A program made the position numbers and the translations under genes. The notes beneath the pieces are model-generated. The model was not told the DNA's origin. It saw nothing but the letters and a program-made list of their open reading frames with translations, and made no database searches. DNA of 64,000 bases from Monosporascus cannonballus. Its lineage: Eukaryota; Ascomycota; Sordariomycetes; Xylariales. The stretch is from the NCBI GenBank assembly GCA_004154925.1, contig QJNS01000012.1:124001-188000 (forward strand). The letters are read 5' to 3'. Within the stretch, counting starts at the first letter, position 1. Every line of letters begins with the position of its first letter. Positions 1 through 12,110 of this stretch are shown here, one piece after another.

Positions 1-1324
1 TTGTAAAAAGGTTTATTTATCACGTTTTATCTTATTTATAATTTTTAATAAAAAAATTATGCGCTTTTTAAAAAATATTTTAAAAGAATTAATTACAAAA
101 AAGAAAAATTCGATTTTCAATGTTATTCGTAAAGTATCTCATATTTTTCGAATTTAAGAAAACTAATAAATTACAAGGTATAATCGATTGTCTATAATTA
201 AACGATATTATTATCAAAAATTAAATATTATTATCTTTAATTATTAAAACAAAAAACTAAGTTTACAAAACTTAACAATGTATAATATTCGAATTTAAAA
301 ATAAATATAACTTTATTAAAATTAAAAAAGATCATAAATAACAGAATTTTAAAACGAAATACGTACGAATTATTTAAAATTTTAATAATGTTAATTGGAT
401 TTATAAACGTATTAATAATAATTTAACGAATAATAAATTATACCTTACGAAAGTATTTTAACCTGTTTGTTTTATTTTATTTTGATAATATTTATATTTA
501 TTCAAAAATGAAAAGGATATATATAAAATAAGATTATAAAACTTGAAATTACTAATTAACGTTAAAAGATTAGTTCCATAATTAGGAAATAAAATACTTA
601 AAATATATTTTTATCCTAAAACATATGATAATAAATGTCAAAGAATTATTATAATTATAATTTAATATATGCTAACAATAATTAAACAAATGTAAATATT
701 TCTTAAATTTTTTATTTATTATAGAAAATCTATCCAAAACATTAATAAAATTACTATAACTTTAATTAACCTTACTAAAATTTTTTTAAACAAATATTAT
801 AAATAAAAAGGTTTTTAAAAGTAAAAATACAATTATTAATAGGCTAGTATTAATTATATACGATTTAATATATTTCGTTAAATACAAACTCGATACTTCG
901 AATTATATATTAAACGTAATAATCGGATAACGAAACGATTAAAACAAATTATATTTTATTATTTCTTTTCGTATAAATTAAAAAACCCGAAGTTAATTAC
1001 GTTATTCTGGAAGAAAAACTTATAGCTATTATTATAGCTTTTCAGAAATTCAGATATTTCCTTAAAGAAAAATTTTATCAGGTTCAGATTTATACGGATT
1101 ATTAAATTTTTACCTACTTTATTACGACTAAAAAACTTACGAAACGATAATTACGATATATAAAAAAAATGACAAATTTCGATTTCGTTATTATTTATAA
1201 AAAGTTTAAAAACAGTATAATCGATATTTTAAATAAGCGACCAAATTTCGAAAAATATATTAATAAAAATTATATATATAATTTTTGATGTTATTTTAAA
1301 AAGATATTTATATCTATATCAAGT

Positions 1325-1456
1325 TGTAACAATAAGAGCAATACTATATAATTGTGATGATATATATAGCTAGTCCTTATGAGGTGGATTAGGGTGTCCA
1401 AACCGTAATTGAGATTTGGAATTACTGATCTTTTGATATTGTAATTAGCGTCGCAT
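1325..1456. other. Short less-mutated insert inside R1
   Basis: About 130 bp inside the pol remnant, between the RNase H and integrase remnants, has near-normal base composition while everything around it is strongly AT-biased. It starts TGTAACAATAAG and ends TAGCGTCGCA, so it could be a short solo LTR. The flanking pentamers (CAAGT and TCTTT) do not match as a target duplication. It has no tRNA-like fold and no ORF. It may be a short low-copy insertion that escaped RIP. Function is unknown. Confidence 0.3.
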
Positions 1457-2889
1457 CTTTGCTTTCTTATAATAATATATATTAAAAAAACTAAAAATAT
1501 AACAATAATATGTCAGAAAATTTAAAATTAATTCAGTTACAAGTTTTTAAAAACAATATTAAATAAACTTAATACGCGATATATATAAATATTAGTTATA
1601 GAGATATTTAAGAATTTACAAAATCTTAAAATAAAATTAACGTATGTATTATTTTATTAAGATAAAAATAATAATTTAAAAAGTGCGACGAGAATGTAAT
1701 TTTTATAATAAGGCTAAAATATAACGATATAAGCCTTATAGAAAGTTATAATCGTTACAGGTTTTTGAAAAACTATAAGATTCGATTATTATAGATTTTA
1801 TTATTAAAATTTCTTTATTCGAATATCTAGTAATTAAAATATATTACGACAATATTTTTATAATAATTAAAAGATTTACGTAATTGATTTTTATTTTTGA
1901 CTCTATTAAAAGAATATTATTATCGAATAAATGTTATAAATTTTAGAAAACCGTTTTTATATATATAAATTATTATACTAAATTATTTTCAATAAAAGAA
2001 TTACGTTTATTTTTAAGTTTTAGCTCATCAGTATAATAAAAATCGATTTAAACTATAAATTATTTAATATATATATAAAGTTTAAATAAACGAATAAATA
2101 AAATAATTAAACAAGATATTTAAAACGTATTTAAAATATTATATTAATTACGCATAAACTTATTAGATTAAAATAGTACTTATTATTTAATTACGGTATA
2201 ATATCTGTTACTACAACAACATTAAATCAATTTTATTAAATACAAAATTTGATATTATTTAAATATTTATATTCTAATGATTTAAAAAGCTATATTAAGA
2301 AATAAAAACAAAATTGGAATTCGTACGTAATCATGTAAATAAATATTATAATTAGAAAAGATTAAAAACTAACTCTTTAGCGTAGAAAAAAATAATTTAT
2401 TTCGTTATAAAAACTATTTAAATTAAACGATTTACTAAAGAAACTTAATTTTAAATATATTAGTCTATATAAATTAATAAGAAAATTTCAGAAAATAATT
2501 ATTAATTGGAGCTTTTAACAAAATTAAATTCTATTTAGTTTTTTATATTTCTCTATGTAAATTAGCAACGGATATTATTAAAGTGTATATAGGACGAGAT
2601 AATATAGAAATAAAAAAACGAAACTATATTTAAAATAGAGAAAAGTCTTAGTATATAAAAACACAAGGAATTTACCTATTACTTAATTAAATGCAAAAAT
2701 TACTCGGATTTCTAAAATATTTAAAAACTTGTAAGAAATCTTATAAACTTTTAACGCTTATTGTAAATTTTTTTACTAATAACGGCGATAGATTCTCAGT
2801 TAATAGATGATTAATCGATAACCTTGATACAGGATCAGTCGACCTGGTTTGCGGCCTGTATTAACGTAGCCGTTGCGATTGCGACTTGT

Positions 2890-3181
2890 AGTTATTTTTG
2901 CTTTTTTTTAAATGTTTAAATTCCTTTATTATCATAGCACCTTGGATGCCTTGGCAGAGCATTTTAATATTACGATTACGAAGAAGCTTTTTTTGTTTTC
3001 GTAAACGGCTTAAGCGACTAAATAGTTTTTTTTGATATCGTTAAGTTTTAAATACTTTTTCTTCGATTACGCGTTTTTCAACTTTAAGCGATTTTCTTTA
3101 GCAATAGGTTTTTTATATTTAAATTTCGAAAGATCAAAAAGGTTATAAGGACGGCCGTACTTAGTATAACGCGAGCATTTC
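2890..3181 (-). pseudogene. Fossil of antisense accessory ORF of R1
   Basis: Read on the - strand, opposite to R1 pol, this stretch gives a basic, Lys/Arg/Glu-rich, coiled-coil-like sequence. It includes a run close to RKQKRLLRNRG followed by EML, broken by RIP stops. The same kind of sequence lies on the strand opposite pol near the 3' end of R6 (40690-41230). R2 interrupts it, and its other part should be at about 10221-10470. A DNA-transposase C-terminus was considered, but the matching position in R6 favours an element-encoded accessory ORF. Function is unknown. Confidence 0.35.
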
Positions 3182-3376
3182 TATGAGAACACAGCCTTTA
3201 CGGGGTTGCGGCTAGTAGCCGACTAGCCGTCGATCTATCTACTAATATATATCCACTATCTAGCAGCTAATAAAAACGCTAGATAAAAGTAACCTAATAT
3301 ATTTACTTCTTAAAATATACCTTACAATTAGTTGGAAATTACATTACCTTAACCTATAGCTATTTATTATTTTATA
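3182..3376 (+). repeat. R2 5' LTR
   Basis: This 195-bp direct repeat pairs with 10024-10215. The two align through the shared blocks GCTAGTAG, GACTAGCCGTCGA/TAACTAGCCGCCGA, ACGCTAGATA and AGCTAATA. The copies differ mainly by C/T and G/A. Target duplication ATTTC lies immediately left. Confidence 0.85.
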
Positions 3377-5354
3377 ATTTTTTTTATTTTTACTATAAAA
3401 AGTAATACAATAATTATCAAAAGCAAAGTTCGCCGATTATAAAACGAACCTAGGTTACCGGTCAAGAAAACCGCTAATAGGAATTTAACCGACAAATGAT
3501 TAATTATATTATGAAAACAAATAAGAAAGTTTTTTAATAACCTCTTAACAGACAACAGATTACAGTTTACGAAATTTTAAATCATTTTATATATATAATA
3601 AAAACGCGTTCTAATAACAGTTAATCGAACGATTAAAAAACAAATATAAAATAATAATTACGCTTCGGAATTTAAAACCAAAAAAGTTAAATTTGTTAAT
3701 AATAATTAAATTCTGGAAATGATTTTGATAATTAATTAAATATTGATTTATAATATAAATTAAAAACAAATAAAACTTTATAAACTAATTATAATATCGT
3801 TATAAAAGTTTAAAATAACGAATAAATACCGTTTTATAATTACCCGAAATTTACTAAATATACGTTAATTAAATAAATTAAATAAAATTTATAATTAAAG
3901 AAATTACGTAAATTTGAATTTTTTTAATATAAGATATAAAAAGCAATTTATAAAACTGCGCTAACGGACAGATTAATCACCGTTAAACTTTACGTTAAAT
4001 AAAGGCTTTTAATTTATAAAATAAAAATCGAAAATATTTTAACTGGAAAAGTAATCGAAATAATAAAATTTTATATTTATTTACTTTTACAAATTAATAT
4101 TACAGTTACGAAATACCTTATTACGAAAAAACGTTAAATTAAAATAAATTAATAACGTAATTAATAGAATAAAACGTTTTTCAAACATTTAAAAAGGCAA
4201 AACGGAAATTATAATTTTTCGTTAAAAATAGTATTAAAAATAAACGACTTTATTTGAACATCTTTACAAATTATTAAAAAAAAATAAAAATGTTTTTATA
4301 TTCGAATAATAAATAATTGACACTTTGAGTTCGATTAAAGTAAATATATACGGTTTAATAACTTTACTTTTTATAAAACTTCATCTAAATATTATAATTA
4401 GAAAAAAATAAGTTACAAAAATATAAACTGCAAATCTAAAAAAAATACAAAAGTTTTGTTGTTTCTGTTATATAGAAATTAATGTCCGAAAACCGCATAA
4501 AACCTTATAATATACAACGATAAATTAAATTATATTTTTAATATAAACATTAAAAAGCCAGAATAAATATATATAATTAATTTATTTCTTTTAATAATTA
4601 TAAAACAGTTAGAATAAAATCTTTTTTAAAACGAATTTATTAAAAAATCCGATATATAAAATAATATATATAAATATAAATAAATATAAATAAAGAAATA
4701 AAAATAAATATTATAAATACAAATTTAACCAGAAATTAAGTCTTTAATTGATTTCCGTTAATATTTAAAGTTTTATCTATATTAACAGTATATATATTAA
4801 ATATTATAAAGCTTATAAAAGTTTTATTAATATAACAAATAATAACGAAAATAAATATAATTTTAAATATATTTACTTTATAATATACCGTAATCGAAAC
4901 GTATTTAAGTTTTTATAATTTGAATTAAAAACAAATAAATTAATTAATTTATTGAATATAATTATATATTAACAATTATATAAACTGTTATATAAATTCG
5001 ACGATTAAAAATTTGAAATTTAATATTTTTTAGAAAATAAACTTATGCTGTTAATATAATACGCTAAATTAATGAATTAAATATTCAGGAACTTAAAAAA
5101 TTAATAAAAACCGAAAATAATTAATTTTTTATATAGTTCAAAAGTTTTGGGCAAATATATTGTTAAAAAAATTATAAAAGAATTTCTCCAATTATTAGAC
5201 GTGAAATTTATAATTCGTTTAATTTTGTAGAAAATAGTTTTATTCGTCTAATTTACTTTATTCCTGAAATTGAACGGAAAATATTCAAAATATATATCTG
5301 AAAAAGCGTGAAAATACAACAAATACGTTATTTAAAAACGAATATAGAAATATT

Positions 5355-5530
5355 AATATTATTAGTGCTTAAAAAGGACGAAACGGTGTAATTATACGTT
5401 AATTATACAGAATTAAATTAAATAACGATAAAAAAATATTTTATATTTTTAACCTGGAAAATAATAAATCGTTTAAAATTAATCAAAGCCTTTCGAAACT
5501 TAATTTTAAAAATATAATTAATAAAAACTC
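5355..5530 (+). pseudogene. R2 reverse transcriptase fossil
   Basis: One frame retains the order of the conserved gypsy RT start: a KKD motif, a VDYR-LN motif (here VNYTELN), an ITIKNRYPLP-like block (ITIKKYFIFL), and the ALK-FTKLDL region (KAFRNLIL). Stops occur where Arg or Gln codons are expected. It fixes the element's class and its + orientation. It is not functional. Confidence 0.7.
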
Positions 5531-8500
5531 TTTTTCGAATATATTGAAAATAATTTGAATATATAGCTATATCGGTCGATTTAATTGCTATATCGATTAT
5601 GTTTTAAATTTATATATATGAATTATGAATACCATTAATTAAGTATATATAATATACCGAAACAATATATTTATTTATGCAAATAAAGAACAGAGTCTTT
5701 TGAAATATTTTCCATTAATTTCTATATAAATATTGTAATATTAAAAATTTATTAAAATATTTAAATTAAATTTTTTTAAAGATATAATTTTTATAATTAA
5801 TATTAATAAAATAAAAATAGACTGCTGACAGGTTAATATTATAGAAATATAGCTAAAGTCGGAATCGATTTATAGTATTTAAATTCTTTTAAAATTTATA
5901 AGCTTTTATCAAAAATTCATCGTTTATTATTTATACATTATTAAAGTTATAACTAGATTCTTACAAAGAATATAATATTAAAAAAAGATTTTACTAGCTT
6001 AAAAACGCCTTTTAATCGGCAATTATTTTCTAATATTCAAATAATTTTAAAGAATATTAAAATTAAAATAAATATTATAATAAAGATTACATTAAAATAT
6101 TAGTGTAAACATATAAAAATATTAATATTTAATTATATAGTAGTTGTAAAAATTTACTTTAATATTGAAAAAGAATTTATAAGGGAATAAAAGTTTTTAA
6201 TAATTATATAATATATAATATATAATATATTAATATTACTATTTTGAAAATGCGAAAAACATTTTTAATATTAATTAATCATATAATAATAAAAGATATC
6301 GTAAATATATTGACTTATAACCTTTTAAAACGATTTACTTAATCAATTTACCTTTTTAATTTAATTTTAAAATCCAATATTAATCGGATATTGTTAATTT
6401 GATAAACGAATTATAAAAACGTTTAAATTATATATTAAAAAAGATTACGTACGAATACGTAATCCTTACATTATAAAAAAAGTTACAATTTACAAACAAT
6501 ATGCTAAAAAATATACGAAAAATAATTATGAATATATAACGTAATTTAACATATTATAAAAAAAACATTTAGTAAAAACAGTATAAATTTATTCGCTATT
6601 AACTTTTCAAATAATCTCTAAATAACGAAAACATAAGTAATTATTATCTGTATAAATAAACGAAAAACTTTCCTTATATATTTATAAAAGACGTTTAAAA
6701 AAATAAAAATAAAAAATTATAAATTTACTAGACTTCTTTTTTACATGTAATAATATAAATAGAAATTACAATAATTATACAATTAACGATTAAATAATAA
6801 TAATCGTAAATTATAACTATATTACGATCGAATTTCTAGAAGTCTAAAAACGAAACTATTATAAATATTACTATTTATAATTAATAAGTTTTACGTTTTA
6901 AACAAAACAGTATCTAAAAATAAAATAATATTATAACTAAATTTTTTAAAAGATTTTACGATTAAGTTTAAAAGTTATAAATTAAAAATTAAAATATTAT
7001 AAAATTAATATTGATAATTAAATACTAAAGAGAAATTTTTTAAAAAATACCTTTTAAACATTCATAAGATTTTATATTATTGAACTAAATTCGTAATTTC
7101 GACATAAAATATTTAACAAAAGCAATTAATCAACTAATATTATAATAATTCCAAAACGAAGTTTATAAAATATGTTTATATATTAAAATTAATAATTGAA
7201 AATTTTTATTAAAAAATATAACGAACGATAAACGAAAATGTATTAAATAATATCTAAGTTATTAAGACATAATAAAATCCTATTATAAATTATATAAATA
7301 ACTATAATTCTTAGAATTATTTAAATTATTCTTTTAAAAATCGAAATTTAAATAAAATAAAATATAACGTTATTCTTATAATTATTAATCATTTTACAAA
7401 TTTAAACTTATTTATTTTTTAATTAAAATTTTAATCACAATTAAATTAACTTAATTAATTTATAAGAAAGTAAAATACAAATGTGATATATCGGTAAAAA
7501 TTATGAATAATAAAAATAAATTATTAATAAATTAATTTTAAGCGGAATTGTATAAAAAACGAAAAGTAAAACGGTACGTATCGACCGTGTATTACTCGTA
7601 AATCAATAAATAAACGAAACGTACGTATTGAATTTTAAAGTATTATTTTTATATCTATATTAATAAATATTAAAATAATTAGATAAAATTATTAGGAGGC
7701 GTATTTACTGGTTGTTTTTCGTTCGAAGCCTTATACGAATATTATTTAAAAAATAAATATAAAAAATAAACAACACCCTACATATTTAATATTTATTGAT
7801 CGAATAATATATAAATATTAAATAAATAACAGCAGTTTAAAAGAAATTTTATAATTAAAGTTAAATATTTATAGAAAGGTACATAAAGTAATAAATAAAT
7901 ATATCAAATAAAACATTTATATATACTTATATTCAAATTGTATTTAAAATTTAAATATATTTTTAAATACATAAAATAAATTTGCGTATCAAATATTAAT
8001 ATACACGCAATACACCCTCGGTATTTTTATTAAAGCCGTAATATGATTAGAAATAAAACAGGTTTTAAATAATATTATTAATCTTAATAAAAAACTTAAA
8101 AAATTAAAAGTATTATTTATCATCGGGATAATTAGAAATAACGTAAATATTTAATTAAATAAAAAGTATAACTTAATAAATATAATATGTAAAACTATAA
8201 CAGTATTTGAATACGTATTTAAAATATTACAACGTTATTAAAAAATAAATACGTAAATCAAATTGGAATAATGTAAGAACAGTAAGGTAATAATATTTTT
8301 ATCGAAACCTAATTGCTTGATAATTATAAAATTAAAAAATTAATTATATAATTATTTTAGAGTACTTAACGAATACTTATTTTATTATATATCGATTTAA
8401 AACTAATAGATTATATATTATTAAATATATTTAATAAACCGCATTATAGTTAAAACTTAAGCGGTAATATAAAAGAATGCGAAGTTTTATATTAAGTATA

Positions 8501-10023
8501 AACTTATATTTAGTTATTAAATTTAATATATAATTATAATATAAATATTTAAATTATAATTTTTTTATATATAAAACAAAAAGTCTATCAACGTCAATAA
8601 ATAATATAAAAAAATCGAAAATTTATTTCGAAAACAGAAATATCGTATTTAATAATTAAGTTTTATTTTATTTACTTTATAATAAATGTATCGAAAAACG
8701 ACTACAAAATATATAACAGTAAAAAATAAATACGTTTAGAAATTGTATTAGTTATAGAGTTCGAAAAATATTTAAAAATACTTTATTTTTTATAAAAAAT
8801 AAAGCCTAAATAACCGAAATATAATATATTATTAATCAAAAATAAGACGCCGTTTTTAAAGTATTAAACGTATTAAGGCTTAATAATAGTTTTATTGGAT
8901 AAAAGGTTTTCTTAAATTATAATTATCAATAAATATAAAAGCTTTATTAAAAAGTTAAAAACCCGACAAAAGAATTCGTATATAAAAACCGTAATAATAT
9001 AATATTTTTCGAACTTTTTTTATTTATAAAAATAATTTAAAATTATATGGAATCGGAAATTAATTGTAAAATAATAAAACAAATACTTATAACAATAACT
9101 TAAGTATATAAACATATAAAAAGTATTAAAATAAATTTTTATAACTATAACGGATAATAGAAAAGTTATTTCCAATATATTACAAATAATAATTTTTAAT
9201 AATAATTATTTTAAAAGCAAATTCGATTTAGTAAAAAACGTTAAATCGGTAACCAATTTTAAATATATTATTATATTCGTATTAAATATTTAAAATATAA
9301 GCTTTTTCAAGTGTGTTAATTAATTTTAATTGTCTGTACCGAATTAAAAACTCGTTTATGTTATATTTTTAAAAATAGACGTTATTTAAATAGCAATTCA
9401 ACAATAATATTAATAATATTAAACATAATTGTTTATCATACGAAAGGTTTTATAATAATAATTAATTACGATATAATTCAAAATACTTAAAAGTTAAACA
9501 TAAACCGTATATTAATCGAAATAACGTTATATTACGTAAATATAATACAGTTTATTACCCCTTGTCGTACAATTAAAGTTCGGCTTATTATTAGCATTAA
9601 AAATAACGCTGGAAAAATCCCAATTACTATTAGTATTAAAATATTGTTTTTGGTAAAACTTTTACCAAAAAAATGATAAATAAAGATAAAACGAAAATTA
9701 TATGCAGGAGAGGCGGAAAACATAATATAAATATAAATGCAAAAAGATATCTAAACGAGTGGCGTACGAAAAAAAAATTAAAAATAAAAAAGCAAAAAAG
9801 TACATAAAATAAAATTAAAAACGGATTAAAAAACGAAATTGAACGAAATACGATTGATTATATATATTACGTATTAATTATTTAAGGAATTATTTACAAT
9901 ATAACATAATTTACGTATTTACAAACGGAAAACCTTTTGCAAATATACGTAACCAGATTTACAAATACATTATATTAAATCAATAATTATATTCTTAAAT
10001 ATTAATAACTTAAAAAGCTTAAT

Positions 10024-10215
10024 TATAAAAATATAGCTCTTACGAGGTTAGAGCTAGTAGTTAACTAGCCGCCGACTCATCTATTAATATAAATCCATTA
10101 TTTGGCAGCTAATAGAAAACGCTAGATAGAAGTAATCCAATATACTTCTTGAAATATGCTCTATAACTAGTCGGAGATCACCCCACTCTAGCTCACAGCT
10201 ATCTATTATCTTACA
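10024..10215 (+). repeat. R2 3' LTR
   Basis: This 192-bp partner of 3182-3376 is less AT-shifted than the 5' copy; for example it keeps GGAGATCACCCCACTCTAGC where the 5' copy has T and A changes. It ends TTACA and is followed by the target duplication ATTTC. Confidence 0.85.
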
Positions 10216-10220
10216 ATTTC

Positions 10221-10885
10221 TTTAAGTTGTAATAAACCTTACAGGTTTTTTTTTAGAATTTGCAACGAGAATACAAAAAAGTAAATAACATTATAAACTC
10301 GAAACGCTTAATATGTTTTAAAAAAGCTAAAGCGTTAATGCGCTTGCAAAAACGAGATTTTTTAATACAACTAAATATAATAAATATGAAAAAGAAAAAG
10401 TTATTTACTGGATATAATAAATAAACAAGTCGATTTGTAAAGATAAAGATCCTGAAAAAAAGGAGATCGTATTATGATTTAACGAGTTTAGCTGCTTTAA
10501 AGATAGTCGGATTTTTTAGACGAAGCGTTAATTTGAGCCAGAAATTATATAACTAGCTTAAAAGAGCTTAATATAGCTTATTAGTTTAAAAGGTTTAAAT
10601 TTATTAAATCGGAAAGCGGCTTTATGATGTTTAAGAAAACTTAATAAATTAAATAATATTAAATAAAACAAATAAAGCAAATTACAAATAATATATATAT
10701 ATATTTATTATTGTTATAATTTAAATAATATTAATTTATAATAAAATATTATTATGTAAAACGTTTTTAGTATTACGAAACATAATAAATTATTTTATTT
10801 ATTATTTAATATTTTAGGATATTTTTATTAATATAGACACGTATGATTTGAATTTAGTGCTTAGTTAAATTACCTAGCCGTAACA
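10221..10885 (+). mobile_element. R1 distal part with its 3' LTR (about 10471-10885)
   Basis: This continues R1 to the right of R2. A purine-rich tract ending GGAGATCG directly precedes TATTATG, exactly as at the internal/3'-LTR border of R5 (42421-42431). The LTR-like sequence then runs to CTAGCCGTAACA at 10885 and matches the LTR ends of R5 and R6 (a TATTACGAAA block, TAATATAGACACGTA, and TAGTTAAAT before the end). It is badly decayed, so its internal alignment is rough. The strand opposite 10221-10470 should hold the rest of the antisense accessory ORF. Confidence 0.6.
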
Positions 10886-11292
10886 TTTTAACGATAAAAT
10901 TATTAAGTTTATAGCCGTCGAAATTCGTAATAGTTAATTAATTACAGCTGTTAAGAAAGCGAAACTTAAAGTACGTAAAAAGGTATAACTCGAATTAAAT
11001 AAGAATTTCGTAAAAATAATTTCGTTTAAAAAGGTGAAAATAAGGCTAAAAGCTTTTACGAAAAAACGTTTTACAGTTATTCGACAAAATTAATAACAAA
11101 ACGAATTTTCCGAAAGCGAATAAAATAACGAGATAAAAGTAAATTATATTATTATACGTTTTATTTAATATGGAATTAATTAATTAAGTCGTTATTAAGA
11201 TATTGTTATTTGTATAGAAATGTTGTTATAACGATGATTTTAAAAATAGGTGGCGCGTTAAAAGGATGGGGCGTTGGTGAGGGGTCGCCTTA
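10886..11292. mobile_element. E3: right end of a TA-type TIR element related to E1 and E2
   Basis: At 11249-11292 the sequence TGGCGCGTTAAAAGGATGGG followed by GCGTTGGTG...TCGCCT|TA matches the right end of E1 (57005-57048) and, as inverse complement, the left ends of E1 and E2. The upstream 350 bp is AT-rich and RIP-affected. The left end is not found; R1 probably inserted into it. No coding sequence is visible. Confidence 0.5.
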
Positions 11293-11314
11293 TAACTCAA
11301 AGTTAAGAAGTGAG

Positions 11315-11704
11315 TGTAACGGCTAAGGGGTTTAACCAATTATTAAACTTTAGTCGTACGGGTTTATATTGGCAGAAGTATTATAAGAATTTAAGCAATA
11401 AATATAGTAATCGTATTACGTTTCGTAATACCACAGGTATTTTGGGTAACAAATTATTATTATAAATTAATACTATCTAAATTATGGAAATAATAAACAT
11501 ATATATATATTTTTTTTGCTTGCTAAATTATTACCAGTAAGTTAATTATCCGGCTTACTGGCTTACTACTAATAAGTTGGTAATCCGGCTTATTGGCTTA
11601 CCACTAATAAGTTAATAATCTATTACGGAACCTGCCCTATTACGCACTTATGGTTAGGTTATGTTAAACCGTTTTTGGAAACCGTGGCGCGTTAGGCCAT
11701 AATA
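11315..11704 (-). repeat. R3 LTR, left copy (three internal tandem units)
   Basis: This 390-bp LTR contains about three copies of a roughly 36-bp unit around TTACCAGTAAGTTGGTGATC at 11530-11620. The right copy has one unit fewer, which accounts for the 37-bp length difference. It is much more RIP-mutated than the right copy. Confidence 0.85.
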
Positions 11705-11777
11705 CGATCTCCTCCTTTTATAAATTTTGCCCTTAAAAATTTTTTTTTCGGTAAGCTTTCTGCATTCCTTTAATATG

Positions 11778-12110
11778 TTTTTCGGCATATCTAAGCGTCG
11801 TTTTCGCAAATCCGAATACCGACTTACCTTAGTTAATTTAATTAAATTCGAAAGTTTTAACGCGATACCCTATTTTTTTTGTTCGGTAATTTAATTGCCA
11901 AATAATAAACGGGATTTTTCGTTATAAAGAATATATTTATCGAAATCGTTTATATAACGGAATAAAAATTCTTATTTTTATAATCAATCGTTATATTACG
12001 AAATAAAAAAATTAAAAAAAGAAAAATTGGTAACCGAAAAATCTTTATCTGAAAATTTTGCGCGTTCTTTTCGTATACGTCGTTAACATTAATATTATTT
12101 ATCCTAAGGT
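11778..12110 (+). pseudogene. Antisense accessory ORF remnant of R3
   Basis: On the + strand, opposite R3 pol, an ATG at 11778 opens a frame reading MFFGISKRRFRKSEYRLTL and continuing VNLIKFESFNAI, with stops further on. It is clearly homologous to the open frame at 22720-23073 in R4. It sits between the polypurine tract/LTR and the end of integrase. Function is unknown; see the R4 entry. Confidence 0.5.

Larger units (their letters stand above)
1..3181 (+). mobile_element. R1: RIP-degraded Ty3/gypsy retrotransposon, 5' truncated by window edge
   Basis: No frame is open, but gypsy pol can be followed on the + strand in order. Reverse transcriptase remnants run from about 100 to 800. RNase H lies at about 900-1260 (a stretch reading like ELLAII-AF-KFRYFLKEKF, then a TDH-type motif as TDY, then an FDF-II motif). 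Integrase lies at about 1600-2200 (a degraded MDFI-KLPLSE and YD-IF-IVKRFT region), and a chromodomain-like end at about 2560-2830. Stops sit where Q, R and W codons would be, as expected from C-to-T and G-to-A changes. The element is split at 3181 by R2 and resumes at 10221. Gypsy identity is firm; domain limits are approximate. Confidence 0.8.
3182..10215 (+). mobile_element. R2: complete RIP-degraded Ty3/gypsy LTR retrotransposon nested in R1
   Basis: The element is bounded by two direct LTRs (3182-3376 and 10024-10215) and a perfect 5-bp target duplication ATTTC (3177-3181 and 10216-10220). The LTRs were of TGTGA...TTACA type; both first dinucleotides are now TA after RIP. The internal part is about 6.6 kb and almost entirely A/T. 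A gypsy reverse transcriptase core is recognisable on + at about 5355-5530, where one frame reads LVLKKDETV, LYVNYTELN and ITIKK with a few RIP stops. The small ORFs at 3367-3555 and 9532-9723 are chance frames. It is a different family from R3-R6, judged by its short LTR and different sequence. Confidence 0.85.

Noticed and set aside
2890..3181. Pogo/Fot1-type transposase C-terminus
   Set aside because: The basic coiled-coil reading resembles such ends, but its place and strand match the antisense ORF of R6, so an element-encoded accessory ORF explains it better.
3367..3555. 62-codon hydrophobic - strand frame in R2
   Set aside because: It overlaps the R2 LTR border in heavily AT-biased DNA and its composition (Ile, Leu, Lys, Phe) is what T/A-rich sequence gives by chance.
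9532..9723. 63-codon - strand frame in R2
   Set aside because: Same composition artefact; no match to a retrotransposon domain, and antisense to the element.
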